From: Meandrina meandrites
Taxonomy: Eukaryota; Cnidaria; Anthozoa; Scleractinia; Meandrinidae
NCBI GenBank assembly: GCA_963693305.1
Contig: OY855911.1
Span: 30,086,939-30,150,938 of the forward strand
Direction: 5' to 3'
Length of the DNA: 64,000 bases
The notes under the pieces were generated by a model that ran no database searches, was not told where the DNA came from, and worked only from the letters and a program-made list of their open reading frames with translations. Both the position numbers and the translations under genes were made by a program. Below, one piece after another: positions 33,479 through 45,900 of this stretch; the first letter of the stretch is position 1; each line of letters starts with the position of its first letter.

Positions 33479-33653
33479 TTTTATTAAAAACGCCCAAAAG
33501 AATTGCAATATTTGAGCCCCCCAGCTGTTTTCGTTGACGCGCATCGGCTACGAAATTTGTGGTGAATGGTATATGAGCTCATATACCATTGCCTGTTAGC
33601 CAATCAAATCTCAGGAATTGCAATATACCATTGCTAGTTTTTAATAAAACACA
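33363..33653. mobile_element. MITE inserted in the promoter of esterase B
   Basis: AACAATTATTCCACGAGCGC...GGATATGAGAT and the inverse ATCTCATATCC...GAGTGGAATAATTGTT form a strong internal hairpin. The element continues to TTTTTAATAAAAC. Copy A reads ATGCCATAACGCAGTATCC without it (19953-19970), so it arrived after the duplication. Confidence 0.75.
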
Positions 33654-33911
33654 GTATCCTATGTTTTATCGAAATTCAACAATACGAATTTGAAACAGAA
33701 AGAATGGAAAGAAAAGAAATAGGAATGCTTCGGGGTTAAGTTATCTTCGAATTTAAAAGTGCTTTCTACTTCCAACGTTGAAGGCCAGAAATCCTCTTGG
33801 GATAAAACAATGCAGCATATATGACGTATCTTACGCAGAAAGTTGCGCCTGTTGGAAACGTTGGACATTAGGCAATGTTAATTTCACCAACGTTCGATTC
33901 TGCGACTGAAC

Positions 33912-36900
33912 ATGGCGAACTGTTGTTTAATATTCAGTGCATTCCTCGCAATCTTGGTCGCTGTCGTCTTTGGGTTGTACTTCAATCAAATTGTTCCCGA
34001 GGGAATGCCTGCCGATCAGCACAGGGGTCTGCGACTGTGTGGCGTTTTCTTTCGAATATCTGAGTTTTTGGTAAGAGCACTGCATCTAGTTACAAAGAAT
34101 AAGTTGAAGTTTTAAAAGCTAAAATCCACGGTAAAATGATGAAATAGATCGCCACGAGTTAACCTGGAGCTCGGTGCTTAGAACATATCATCTTATCAAT
34201 ATCAGTTTGGGGATTGGGGTGAATGGTTTCGATGGAGCCTAAAAAAGCACTTCGGTTAGCTATAATTATTTTAGTAGCTTGCGGTTAGCCGTTTTTTTTT
34301 TGTGGGGGGGGGGGGGGGGGATTTGGGATTTCAGTAAACGCTGATTTTTATAGGAAGCTTAATATAAAAAAAATTACCATAGTGATTAGCAAGAAAATTG
34401 GAATATTTATATGGGGCATGCTGTGACTGTACAAACATAGGATGGTAAGCCTGTGGCATTGATAAGAGTTTTCTCATTTATACATAGCTCTCAACGACTC
34501 TCATTCTCATTTGGCCCTTGTTGATGATAGTCGATGAGAGTTGACTACTTGACGAACAATCTCACGAGAGTCAACTCTCATCCTCGTATGGCCTGGGTTT
34601 AAAAGGTGTGGCAAGCGGGAATTTCATACCCCATGCCCCTCTCCCTCCGCACATTATTAAAACTATATTCGTTGTCTTTGTATTAGACTATATGCGTTAT
34701 TCTATTAATATTAGATGAGGGAATCCTGCTTTTCACCTTCTCTTCTTCTGCCTCCCATGAAGTTTCTGTGCCCTTTAATCCTATTACAGCATAGGATAGA
34801 GCACTATATGATTTGCATGGAAATGATTGGCAGTCAAAAAATGTTGTAAAAGATAAATAAATTAATCAGCAATGGATTGCCGTAATACAATTTATTATGG
34901 CATCACTGATTTGGTCGGCAAAAAACTATTTACAGCATTTTTGACTACCAATCATTTCGATACAAATCGGCATAACTTTAGCTGGGCACCCTATGATTAC
35001 AATGGTAGTAAATCTACTGCATTTTTTGAAAAATAAAATGAAGTACAAAATAATTCAGTCTGAGCATATTTGATTCCTTTGAACTTATTTTTATTTCTAA
35101 ATTGTTTATAATTTCAAGGGCTATACATCTTCACTAATTGGAATAGGCAAGTCACCAATCGAAAATGAGAAGTGGATACATTCATGGGTACCATTAAACA
35201 AAATCGATGAAACGGAAAAGTTCTTGGAAATCAAGGATGACAAGATAGCTAATATTCCTGTTCGTATTTACAAGCCAAAAAGTCTTTTGAATGATGCAGG
35301 CAAGAAATCAGCTGGCGTTGTTTATCTACATGGAGGTGGTTGGACAATTGGAAGCATTGGTAGGTAAAAAATATTATGACAAAATTATCTTGAGTATACA
35401 GTCATTGAGAAAAGTATTGTTTCAAAAAATATTAATACCCCTCCCACAGAAGTTCCATCCCCACCCACCCCCCATGAAATTTCACTTGAGCCTCTTGCTT
35501 TTAAATTTCTTTGAAATAGCTTTGGCTTTTAAGGAGCCCTAGAGGCAGACTAATTTCCAAGTTAGGATTTCATGTTGGGTCTAATGAGTTGGATTTTGAG
35601 TTATATTTTGAGTACGATTCCGAGTGCTGACCATGAATAAATAATTATACATAAACATATACAACCAAAAAATGAAGTGAAATTCTCATCTACTACAAAG
35701 TGCTCAATCACTAAACTAGAGCGTTGAATACTGTTATACATACATATACATATACTAGTCTGCTCGTGGACTGATTTGCAGGAGAATTTTTAAAAAGACT
35801 TGACCTGTAAGAGTGAATCCAAAACCAACTCCTTATGACTTTCCTGAAAACTACAACGGCCGCTCATTGAGAAAAGGGCGTTGCAAACAAACAAACAAGG
35901 AAGTCAGCTCGATATTTCAGCTAACATGTTCCCTAACCCAATATTTGCGCTCAATTATTTTATATAAATATATATAGAAAATACAAATAAGTATAAAAAA
36001 TATATAAAAATATACAAAATATATAAATAGGTATAAAATATTTACATATACATATAAATAAAATATATAAATATATATAAAATAAATCCTAATTCAGCGT
36101 GAGATGTTTAATAAGTGAAAGGAGGAGAGAAAAAAACTGGCATTCCTTTTAGTCTTATATGGTCTACTTTGGAGGAAGTTTCTGCCAAGAGAAACAGTGT
36201 TAACTGCAATTTTTGCTTTAAGCAAAAGTCTTATATGGTCTACTTTGGAGGTAGTTTCTGCCGAGAGAAACAGCATTAACTGCAATTTTTGCTGTAAGCA
36301 GTGAAAATAACGTTAATCACCTTTTGAAAACTTCAGACGTGTATGGAAAGATATAAAAACTATATAAATGTTCACTGTTCATAAATATGCTTATGGTCTA
36401 CTGAGAGTGCTGGTTACCCCAATTTAACCACCAACCAGCTGCGCCGTGTTTGTTAAAGCCAATGAAGCTGTCCAGAGAGAGTTTCAAGGTCATATTAATG
36501 GTCAAAGACATCATTGATTTGCAGGAGAATTTTAAAAAGACTTGACCTGTAAGAGTGAATCCAAAACGAACTCCTTATGACTTTCCTGAAGACTAGAATG
36601 GCCACTCATCGAGAAAAGGGCGTTCAAAACAAACACAGAAGGAAGTAAGCTCTCATATTTCAGCTAACATGTTCCTTAACCCAATATTTGCGCTAAATTA
36701 TTATATATAAATATATATAGAAAATATAAATATGTATAAAAAATATATAAATTTCTATAAAAAATATATAAAAATATATAAAATATATAAATGCATATAA
36801 AATAAATCCTAAATCACCGTGAGATGTTTAATAAGTGAAAGGAGAAGAGAAAAAAAACTGGCATTCCTTTTAGTCTTATATGGTCTACTTTGGAGGTAGT

Positions 36901-39900
36901 TTCTGCCGAGAGAAACAGCGTTAACTGCAATTTTTGCTGTAAGCAGTGAAAATAACGTTAATCACCTTTTGAAAACTTCAGACGTGTATGGAAAGATATA
37001 AAAACTATATAAATGTTCGCTGTTCATAAATATGCTTATGCTATACTGAGAGTGCTGGTTACCCCAATTTAACCACCAACCAGCTGCGCCGTGTTTGTTA
37101 AAGCCAATGAAGCTGCGACCACAGAGAGTTTCAAGGCGATATTAATGGTCTAAGACATCATTGATTTGCAGGAGAATTTTTAAAAAGACTTGACCTGTAA
37201 GAGTAAATCCAAAACGAACTCCTTATGACTTTCCTGAAGACTAGAATGGCCACTCATCGAGAAAAGGGCGTTCAAAACAAACACACAAGGAAGTGAGCTC
37301 GATATTTCAGCTAACATGTTCCTTAACCCAATATTTGCGCTAAATTATTATATATAAATATATATAGAAAATATAAATATGTGTAAAAAATATAAATATA
37401 TATAAAAAATATATAAAAATATATAAAATATATATATAGGCATAAAATATTTAAATATATATATAATATATAAATTTATATAAAATATATAAATGCGTAT
37501 AAAATAAATCCTAATTCAGTGTGAGATGTTTAATAAGTGAAAGGAGAAGAGAAAAAAACTGGCATTCCTTTTAGTCTTATATGGTCTACTTTGGAGGTAG
37601 TTTCTGCCGAGAGAAACAGCGTTAAGTGCGATTTTTGCTGTAAGCAGTGAAAATAACGTTAATCACCATTTGAAAACTTCAGACGTGTATGGAAAGATAT
37701 AAAAACTATATAAATGTTCGCTGTTCATAAATATGCTTATGCTCTACTGAGAGTGCTGGTTACCCCAATTTAACCACCAACCAGCTGCGCCGTGTTTGTT
37801 AAAGCCAATGAAGCTGTCCACAGAGAGTTTCAAGGCGATATTAATGGTCAAAGACATCATTGATTTGCAGGAGAATTTTTAAAAAGACTTGTAAGAGTGA
37901 ATCCAAAACGAACTCCTTATGACTTTCCTGAAGACTAGAATGGCCGCTCATCGACAAAAGGGCATTCAAAACAAACACACAAGGAAGTCAGCTCGATATT
38001 TCAGCAGCTAACATGTTCCTTAACCCAATATTTGTGCTAAATTATTATATATAAATATATATAGAAAATATAAATATCTATAAAAAATATATAAATATAT
38101 ATATAAATAATATATAAAAATATATAAAATATATAAATAGGTATAAAATATTTCAATATATATATAATATATAAATTTATATAAAATATATAAATATGTA
38201 TAAAATTAATCCTAATTCAGCGTGAGATGTTTAATAAGTGAAAGGAGAAGAGAAAACAACTGGCATTTCTTTTAGTCTTATATGGTCTACTTTGGAGGTA
38301 GTTTCTGCCGAGAGAAACAGCGTTAACTGCAATTTTTGCTGTAAGCAGTGAAAATAATGTTAATCACCTTTTGAAAACTTCAAACATGAATGGAAAGATA
38401 TAAAAATTATATAAATGTTCGCTGTTCATAAATATGCTTATGCTATACTGAGAGTGCTGGTTACCCCAATTTAACCACCAACCAGCTGCGCGTGTTTGTT
38501 AAAGCCAATGAAGCTGTCCACAGACAGGTTCAAGGCCATATTAATGGTAAAAGACATCATTGATTTGCAGCAGAATTTTTAAAAAGACTTGACTTGTAAG
38601 AGTGAATCCAAACGAACTCCTTATGACTTTCCTGAAGACTAGAATGGCCGCTCATCGAGAAAAGGGCGTTCAAAACATACACACAAGAAAGTCAGCTCGA
38701 TATTTCAGCTAGCAAGTTCCTTAACCCAATATTTGCGTTAAATTATTATTTATAAATATATATAGAAAATATAAATATGTATTAAAAAAATATAAACCTA
38801 GATAGAAAAGATATAAAAATGTATAAAATATATAAATAGGTATAAAATATTTAAATATATATATAATATAAAAATTTATATAAAATAAATAAATACGTAT
38901 AAAATAAATCCTAATTCAGCGTGAGATGTTTAATAAGTGAAAGGAGGAGAGAAAAAAACTGCCATTCCTTTTAGTCTTATATGGTCTACTTTGGAGGTAG
39001 TTTCTGCCGAGAGAAACAGCGTTAACTGCAATTTTTGCTGTAAGCAGTGAAAATAACGTTAATCACTTTTTGAAAACTTTAGACGTCTATGGAAAGATAT
39101 AAAAACTATATAAATGTTAGCTGTTCATAAATATGCTTATGCTCTACTGAGAGTGCTGGCTACCCCAATTTAACCACCAACCAGCTGCGCCGTGTTTGTT
39201 AAAGCCAATGAAGCTGTCCACAGAGAGTTTCAAGGCTATATTAATGGTCAAAGACATCATTGACTGGCAGGATAATTTTAAAAAAGACTTGACCTGTAAG
39301 AGGGAATCCAAAACGAACTCCTTATGACTTTCCTGAAGACTAGAATGGCCGCTCATCGAGAAAAGGGCGTTCAAAACAAACACACAAGGAAGTCAGCTCG
39401 ATATTTCAGCTAACATGTTCCTTAACCCAATATTTGCGCTTAATTATTATATAATATATATAGAAAATATAAATATGTATAAATAATATATAAATATATA
39501 TAAAAAAATATATAAAAATATATAAAATATATAAATAGGTATAAAATATTTAAATATATATATAATATATAAATTTATATAAAATATATAAATACGTATA
39601 AAATAAATCCTAATTCAGCGTGAGATGTTTTAAAATAAGTGAAAGGAGAAATGTATTTTGTAATGTTTTGGTATGTAACTGAAGTATGTAGGAATGTATT
39701 CATAAGATTGTGTTAATGATTTAGTTGTTTATTAATCCTGTGGGATTCGTTTGGTTATTTAAGAGATTGTAAGTTATGCAGAAACCATTCGAAGGCATCT
39801 CTTTATACTTGCTTTTAGTGATGTCCGATTCCGAACAGCACGATATTCCTCGTGATTCCCATAGTACTACGCCTCTTGAACATGAGGATTCCTTGTCTAA

Positions 39901-42900
39901 TGCCGAAACCCTTCGGTTATTTTCACAACTGTTAGACTCTAAGCTTGATCAGAAGTTCACTTCTTTCAAGCGCGAACTTGAAGAGAAAGACAACCTTACA
40001 CAGAGCCAGCTAAAAAAGCTGAAAACTGAGACGAAAGCTTCGAATACCTTTAATTATAAAGGTAACAGAGTACAGTTCAAGTTTAATCTCAACGTCCTCG
40101 ACCAAATCGAGACGGCCTCTAAGAACCTTCGCGCAGGGAAAGTCTCTTCTGCAACTTCCGATCTCGAAGAAGCAAAAGAAGCTCATCGATAAGCGCAACA
40201 AACTTGTGCGTTTCGCCGACAAGAGCCCCGCAGGTTGGACTGCTGTTGAAGAGTATGAGTCCGACGAACTCGCCGACGATTCAGAAGACGAGAAAAAGCT
40301 CCGTTCAGCCGAGAAGAGGGCGCTGTCGAAGATTCGTGAAAAGAAAAGAAAATTTCAACCTGCCCGTCCCAGAGCTCCGCAGCGTGAGTCAGCAACGGAA
40401 ACCCAAACTTCTTTCTCGGCTGCTCCTGCTCAGCATTCTTTCAATCTTCAACAGCCCTTTCGCCATCAGTCCTTTCGTGCAAGACAACCAGTTCCCCCTG
40501 ACAAATGTTTCAGCTGCGGCCAACGCGGACATTGGGCAAATTCCTCAGTTTGTCCCAGTCGCAACAACCTCACTCGAAACCCAACGAGCACCAAACCAAC
40601 AAACGGATGATGGGTCCAGGGACAAATACGATGCTGCCTTAAAACGATTGGGACAAGATGAGTATCCTTTACCTGTATCTCCAGTGAATTCTCTGGGCGA
40701 TTGTGACCCAGTTGACTTTTTCTACCAATCGACTAGCGATCCTAATTTTCATGATTCTCCGGAAATTTGTCCGGATTATCAAGAGGACGTGCAGAACATT
40801 GCCGTTAAAGGTAGATTAAGGCGTAATATTAGTTTCTGGGAGTATATAGGCGCTTCTTGGTTTATTCGCCAAACCATTTTGGAAGGCTACAAAATTCCTT
40901 TTTATTTTACACCTGCTCCTGCCACCTTCGGTAATAATAAGTCTTCCTTGCAGCATGCGGATTTTGTTCACAAAGCAATTACTGATCTTTTAGCTGTTGG
41001 TTCTGTTGTGGAATGCTCGTCTCCACCTTCAGTAATTAACCCTTTGTCTGTTTCCATTCAGTCTAACGGCAAGAAGAGGCTAATATTAGACCTCAGGTAT
41101 CCTAATTCTTTTGTTAAAAAATTCACAATTAAGTTTGAAGACGCTAAAACCATGCTCAATTCATTTATTGACCACTCCCAAAATTGGTTCTATTCATTTG
41201 ACATTAAATCGGGATATCACCATATTGATATCTTTCCTCCCGACCAAGACTTTTTGGGGTTTTCTTGGTCATTCAGTGGGGTAACCAGATATTTTAAGTT
41301 CACTGTTTTGCCATTTGGATTATCTACTGGACCTTATATCTTTACTAAAGTTATGAGGCCTCTTATAGTTAAATATTGGCGCAGCCAGGCGTACAGGATA
41401 GTCGTTTACTTAGATGATGGCCTGGGGGTATGCCCAACATTCGCGTGTTGTCGTTTGGAGGCCTTAGCCGTTAAGTCAGATTTGTCTCGTGCCGGGTTTG
41501 TTCCCAATATGCTTAAGAGTGTTTGGTCCCCGGTGCAGTGCCTTAGATGGTTGGGTTATTTTTGGGATCTTAAGAAGAAATCGCTCTCGATCCCCAGTGA
41601 CAAAATTGACAGGCTCTTTACATCAATAGATGACGCACTTTCCCACACCACTATGCCCGCTAGGCAATTAGCTTCTGTCACAGGCAGTATTATTTCTAAT
41701 ATGCTTGTTATTGGTAATCTTTGTAAGCTTATGACCAAAAACTTGCACAGGGCCTTGGATTGCAGAGCAGGGTGGGAGTCGTCTGTTATTTTGGATTTGC
41801 CATCTCGCAAGGAATTAATTTTCTGGCGGGAAAATTTACTTCGTCTTAATTCTAGGCCCCTTTCAGAGGATGTTCGCCCAGTTACTCGGATTGCGTATTC
41901 AGACGCTAGCTCTCTGGGCTGTGCCGCCTATTTATCTATGGATGATTTTCCAGTTGCACACAAGAACTGGGACCCACTGGAAATGAGTCAAAGCTCCACT
42001 TGGAGGGAACTTCATTGTGTTTATTTTGCCCTCCAAAGTTTCGCACTACGTTTGTCTTATAGTTCTGTTAAATGGTTCACTGATAATCAAGCAGTCCCTA
42101 TTATTGTTGATTCGGGCAGCATGAAAGAAGAATTGCATAAATTATCTGTGGATATTTTCTATGTCACCAGGGATTATAATATCGACTTAGGCGTCGAATG
42201 GATTCCTCGTTCCCTCAACGATAAAGCGGATTATCTTAGCAAAATCGTTGATTGCGACGACTGGAAAGTTAAGGATTGCTATTTTTACGCACTTACGTCC
42301 TACTGGGGACAGTGCTCAGTTGATTGTTTCGCTAGTTCCAAAAATTGCAAAGTCCCTAGGTTCTATTCTCGATTTTACAATCCGTATTGCCTAGGCGTGG
42401 ACTCATTTGCTTTCAGCTGGGCTGGCGAGTTTTGCTGGTTAGTCCCTCCTGTCACACTGGTGACCAGAGTCATTCGCCATGTTTGCCTTTGCAAATGCAA
42501 AGGTATATTAGTCATTCCTTATTGGCCATCCGCACCTTTTTGGCCTCTTCTGGTAGATTCTCAAGGATCCTTTAATTTATTTGTTATCGATTACCTCTTC
42601 GTTGAGAACGGCAAAGATGTGTTCTTACATGGGTCCAATAAGAATGCTATTTTTGGATCGGAGAATTTTAGCACACCGGTGCTTTTTCTCTTGCTCGATG
42701 GAGCTCTGTGATCGGTTTGGCTAGAAGGCACTGGCCTTCTATGATGCTATATAGGCACTGGCCTTTTGTTGGTGTGCAGCTATTCACACCGCCGTTTCAC
42801 ACGGCCATTTCACACATTTTGGAGTATTTATGTGTTTATTTTCTTCCTTTGTTTTTTTGTTTACAAGGTGGAAATGCATTTGCAGACAAAGTTGGTCGTC

Positions 42901-45900
42901 TTCTTGACCCCGAACTTCGGAGACTAGCATCATGCCTGCCTGCCCGTGCGGTTGAGGCCAAAGCTTCTTCTACCACAGAGCGGTATTCAAGGGCTTTTCA
43001 GAAGTTCAGAGAATGGGCTTCCTGTCATCGTGAGATTACTCCTTTACCATCAGATGACATTTCAGTTGCTTTATATTTGGAATTTTTGCTCCAAAGTAAT
43101 TGTTCAATTTCTGCTTTAGAGTCTGCCTGTTACGGCATTAGTTGGGCGCACAATTTGTACGGGTTTCCCACCCCTTGTAATTCAAGTTTAGTTAAAAATA
43201 TTCTGGAAGCTGGGAAGAGGAAGTTGGCAAAACCCGTTTCTAAAAAAGAGCCTGTTACTCCTGTTATGATTAACGAATTGTGTATCAAATTTGCAGGCCC
43301 TTCCGCCAGCCTTTCAGATTTGCGTTTAGCTGCTATTTGTGTTACCGCTTATGCTGCATTTCTCCGCTTTAATGAATTAGCTGCTTTGCGTTGCTGTGAT
43401 GTTAAATTTTGCGATAACACCTTTGTCGAGATTACTATAGTCAAGAGTAAGACAGATCAGTACAGGGATGGTTCCAGAGTCTTATTAGCCAAGACGGGTT
43501 CTATATCCTGTCCTTTTGATTTGCTGGAAAGATATGTTTGCTCCGCTGGTCTGCAACTGTCTTCTACGTTACCCTTTTTCCGTGCCCTGTATTATCAAAA
43601 ATCCAATTGTTCTTATAAGTTACGTTCTGAGGGTATGAGCTACACTAGGACTAGAGAGATTGTTTTACATGCTTTTGCTGAGTTAGGTTATCCTAAGAGT
43701 ATGTTTGGCTTGCATAGTCTTAGGGCTGGAGGTGCATCTGCTGCTGCTAATGCCGGTATCAGCGATCGCTTATTTAAGCGTCACGGCAGATGGAAATCTG
43801 ACAGCGCTAAGGACGGCTATGTCAAAGATAAACTTGATTCTCTGTTATCCGTTTCTCGTAGTTTAGGTTGTTAAGCATTAATTATTAGCTTTTCTCTTTC
43901 TTTATTTTTCGAACGCGAGCATCAATAAACGAGATGCTCGCCCCTAGAACTGTGTGGTGTGTTTATTGAAGATTAATTACAAAATGTTTTATACTCGTTT
44001 CACAGTGATTAGAGTATAAATGTATTTTGTAATGTTTTGGTATGTAACTGAAGTATGTAGGAATGTATTCATAAGATTGTGTTAATGATTTAGTTGTTTA
44101 TTAATCCTGTGGGATTCGTTTGGTTATTTAAGAGATTGTAAGTTATGCAGAAACCATTCGAAGGCATCTCTTTATACTTGCTTTTAATTTGTGTAACCTA
44201 CTGTACTGTTTTCTGTATATTTGTATACTTGTTAGCGTTCCGATTTGCAATTGTAACCTGTGTGTGCTCACGGACATCAATAAACGAGATGCTCGCCCCT
44301 AGAACTGTGTGGTGTGTTTATTGAAGATTAATTACAAAATGTTTTATACTCGTTTCACAGTGATTAGAGTATAAGAGAAAAAAACTGGCATTCGTTTTAG
44401 TCTTATATGGTCTACTTTGTAGGTAGTTTCTGTCGAGGGAAACAGCGTTAACTGATATTTTTGCTGTAAGCAGTGAAAACAACGTTAATCACCTTTTTAA
44501 AACTTCAGACGTGTATGGAAAGATATAAAAACTATATAAATGTTCGCTGTTCATAAATATGCTTATGCTCTACTGAGAGTGCTGGTACACCAATTTAACC
44601 ACCAACCAGCTGCGCCGTGTTTGTTAAAGCCAATGAAGCTGTCCACAGAGAGTTTCAAGGCCATATTAATGGTCAAAGACATCATTGATTTGCAGGAGAA
44701 TTTTTAAAAAGACTTGACCTGTAAGAGTGAATCCAAAACGAACTCCTTATGACTTTCCTGAAGACTAGAATGGCCGCTCACGGAGAAAAGGGCATTCAAA
44801 ACAAACACACAAGGAAGTCAGCTCGATATTTCAGCTAACATGTTCCTTAACCCAATTTTTGCGCTAAATTATTATATATAAATATATATAGAAATTATAA
44901 ATACGTATAAAAAATATACAAATATATATAAAAAATATATAAAAATATATAAAATATATAGATAGGTATAAAATATTTAAATATATATAGAATATATAAA
45001 TTTATATAAAATATATAAATAGGTATAAAATAAATCCTTATTCAGCATGAGATGTTTAATAAGTGAAAGAAGAAGAGAAAACAACTAGCATTCCTTTTAG
45101 TCTTATATAGTCTACTTTGGAGGTAGTTTCTGCCGAGAGAAACAGCGTTAACTGATATTTTTGCTGTAAGCAGTGAAAATAACGTTAATCACCTTTTGAA
45201 AACTTCAGACGTGTATGGAAAGATATAAAAACTATATAAATGTTCGCTGGTCATAAATATGCTTATGCTCTACTGAGAGTGCTGGTTACCCCAATTTAAC
45301 CACCAACCAGCTGCGCCTTGTTTGTTAAATCCAATGAAGCTGTCCACAGAAAGTTTCAAGGCCATATTAATGGTCAAAGACATCATTGATTTGCAGGAGA
45401 TTTTTTAAAAAGACTTGACCTGTAAGAGTGAATCCAAAACGAAGTCCTTATGACTTTCCTGAAGACTAGAATGGCCGCTCATGGAGAAAAGGGCGTTCAA
45501 AACAAACACACAAGGAAGTGAGCTCGATATTTCAGCTACCATGTTCCTTAACCCAATTTTTGCGCTAAATTATTATATATAAATATATATAGAAAATATA
45601 AATATGTATAAATAATATATAAATATATATAAAAAATATAGAAAAATATATAACATATATAAATAGGTATAAAATATTTAAATATATATAGAATATATAA
45701 ATTTATATAAAATATATAAATAGGTATAAAATAAATCCTAATTCAGCGTGAGATGTTTAATAAGTGAAAGGCGAAGAGAAAACAACTGGCATTCCTTTTA
45801 GTCTTATATGGTCTACTTTGGAGGTAGTTTCTGCCGAGAGAAACATCGTTAGCTGCAATTTTTGCTGTAAGCAGTGAAAATAACGTTAATCACCTTTTGA

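Larger units (their letters stand above)
39651..44374 (+). mobile_element. Ngaro/PAT-type tyrosine-recombinase (DIRS-order) retrotransposon
   Basis: The 4,724-bp element interrupts one array unit after GAAAGGAGAA, and the unit resumes at 44375. Its termini are split direct repeats: A1 39651-39817, B1 43920-44019, A2 44020-44186 and B2 44275-44374. A1 and A2 (167 bp) and B1 and B2 (100 bp) look identical. The order A1-genes-B1-A2-B2 is diagnostic of the Ngaro and PAT groups. There is no target duplication, as expected for recombinase-mediated integration. It encodes gag-like, RT-RNase H and tyrosine recombinase frames. Identical repeats imply a recent insertion. Confidence 0.92.

Noticed and set aside
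34860..35118. Missing sequence in intron 1 of esterase B relative to A read as a deletion
   Set aside because: The excess in A is explained by a LINE tail, a foldback with a target duplication and a MITE inserted in A.
39144..39383. 79-codon minus-strand frame within an array unit
   Set aside because: Other units carry a stop or shift in the same frame, so it is not a conserved coding unit.
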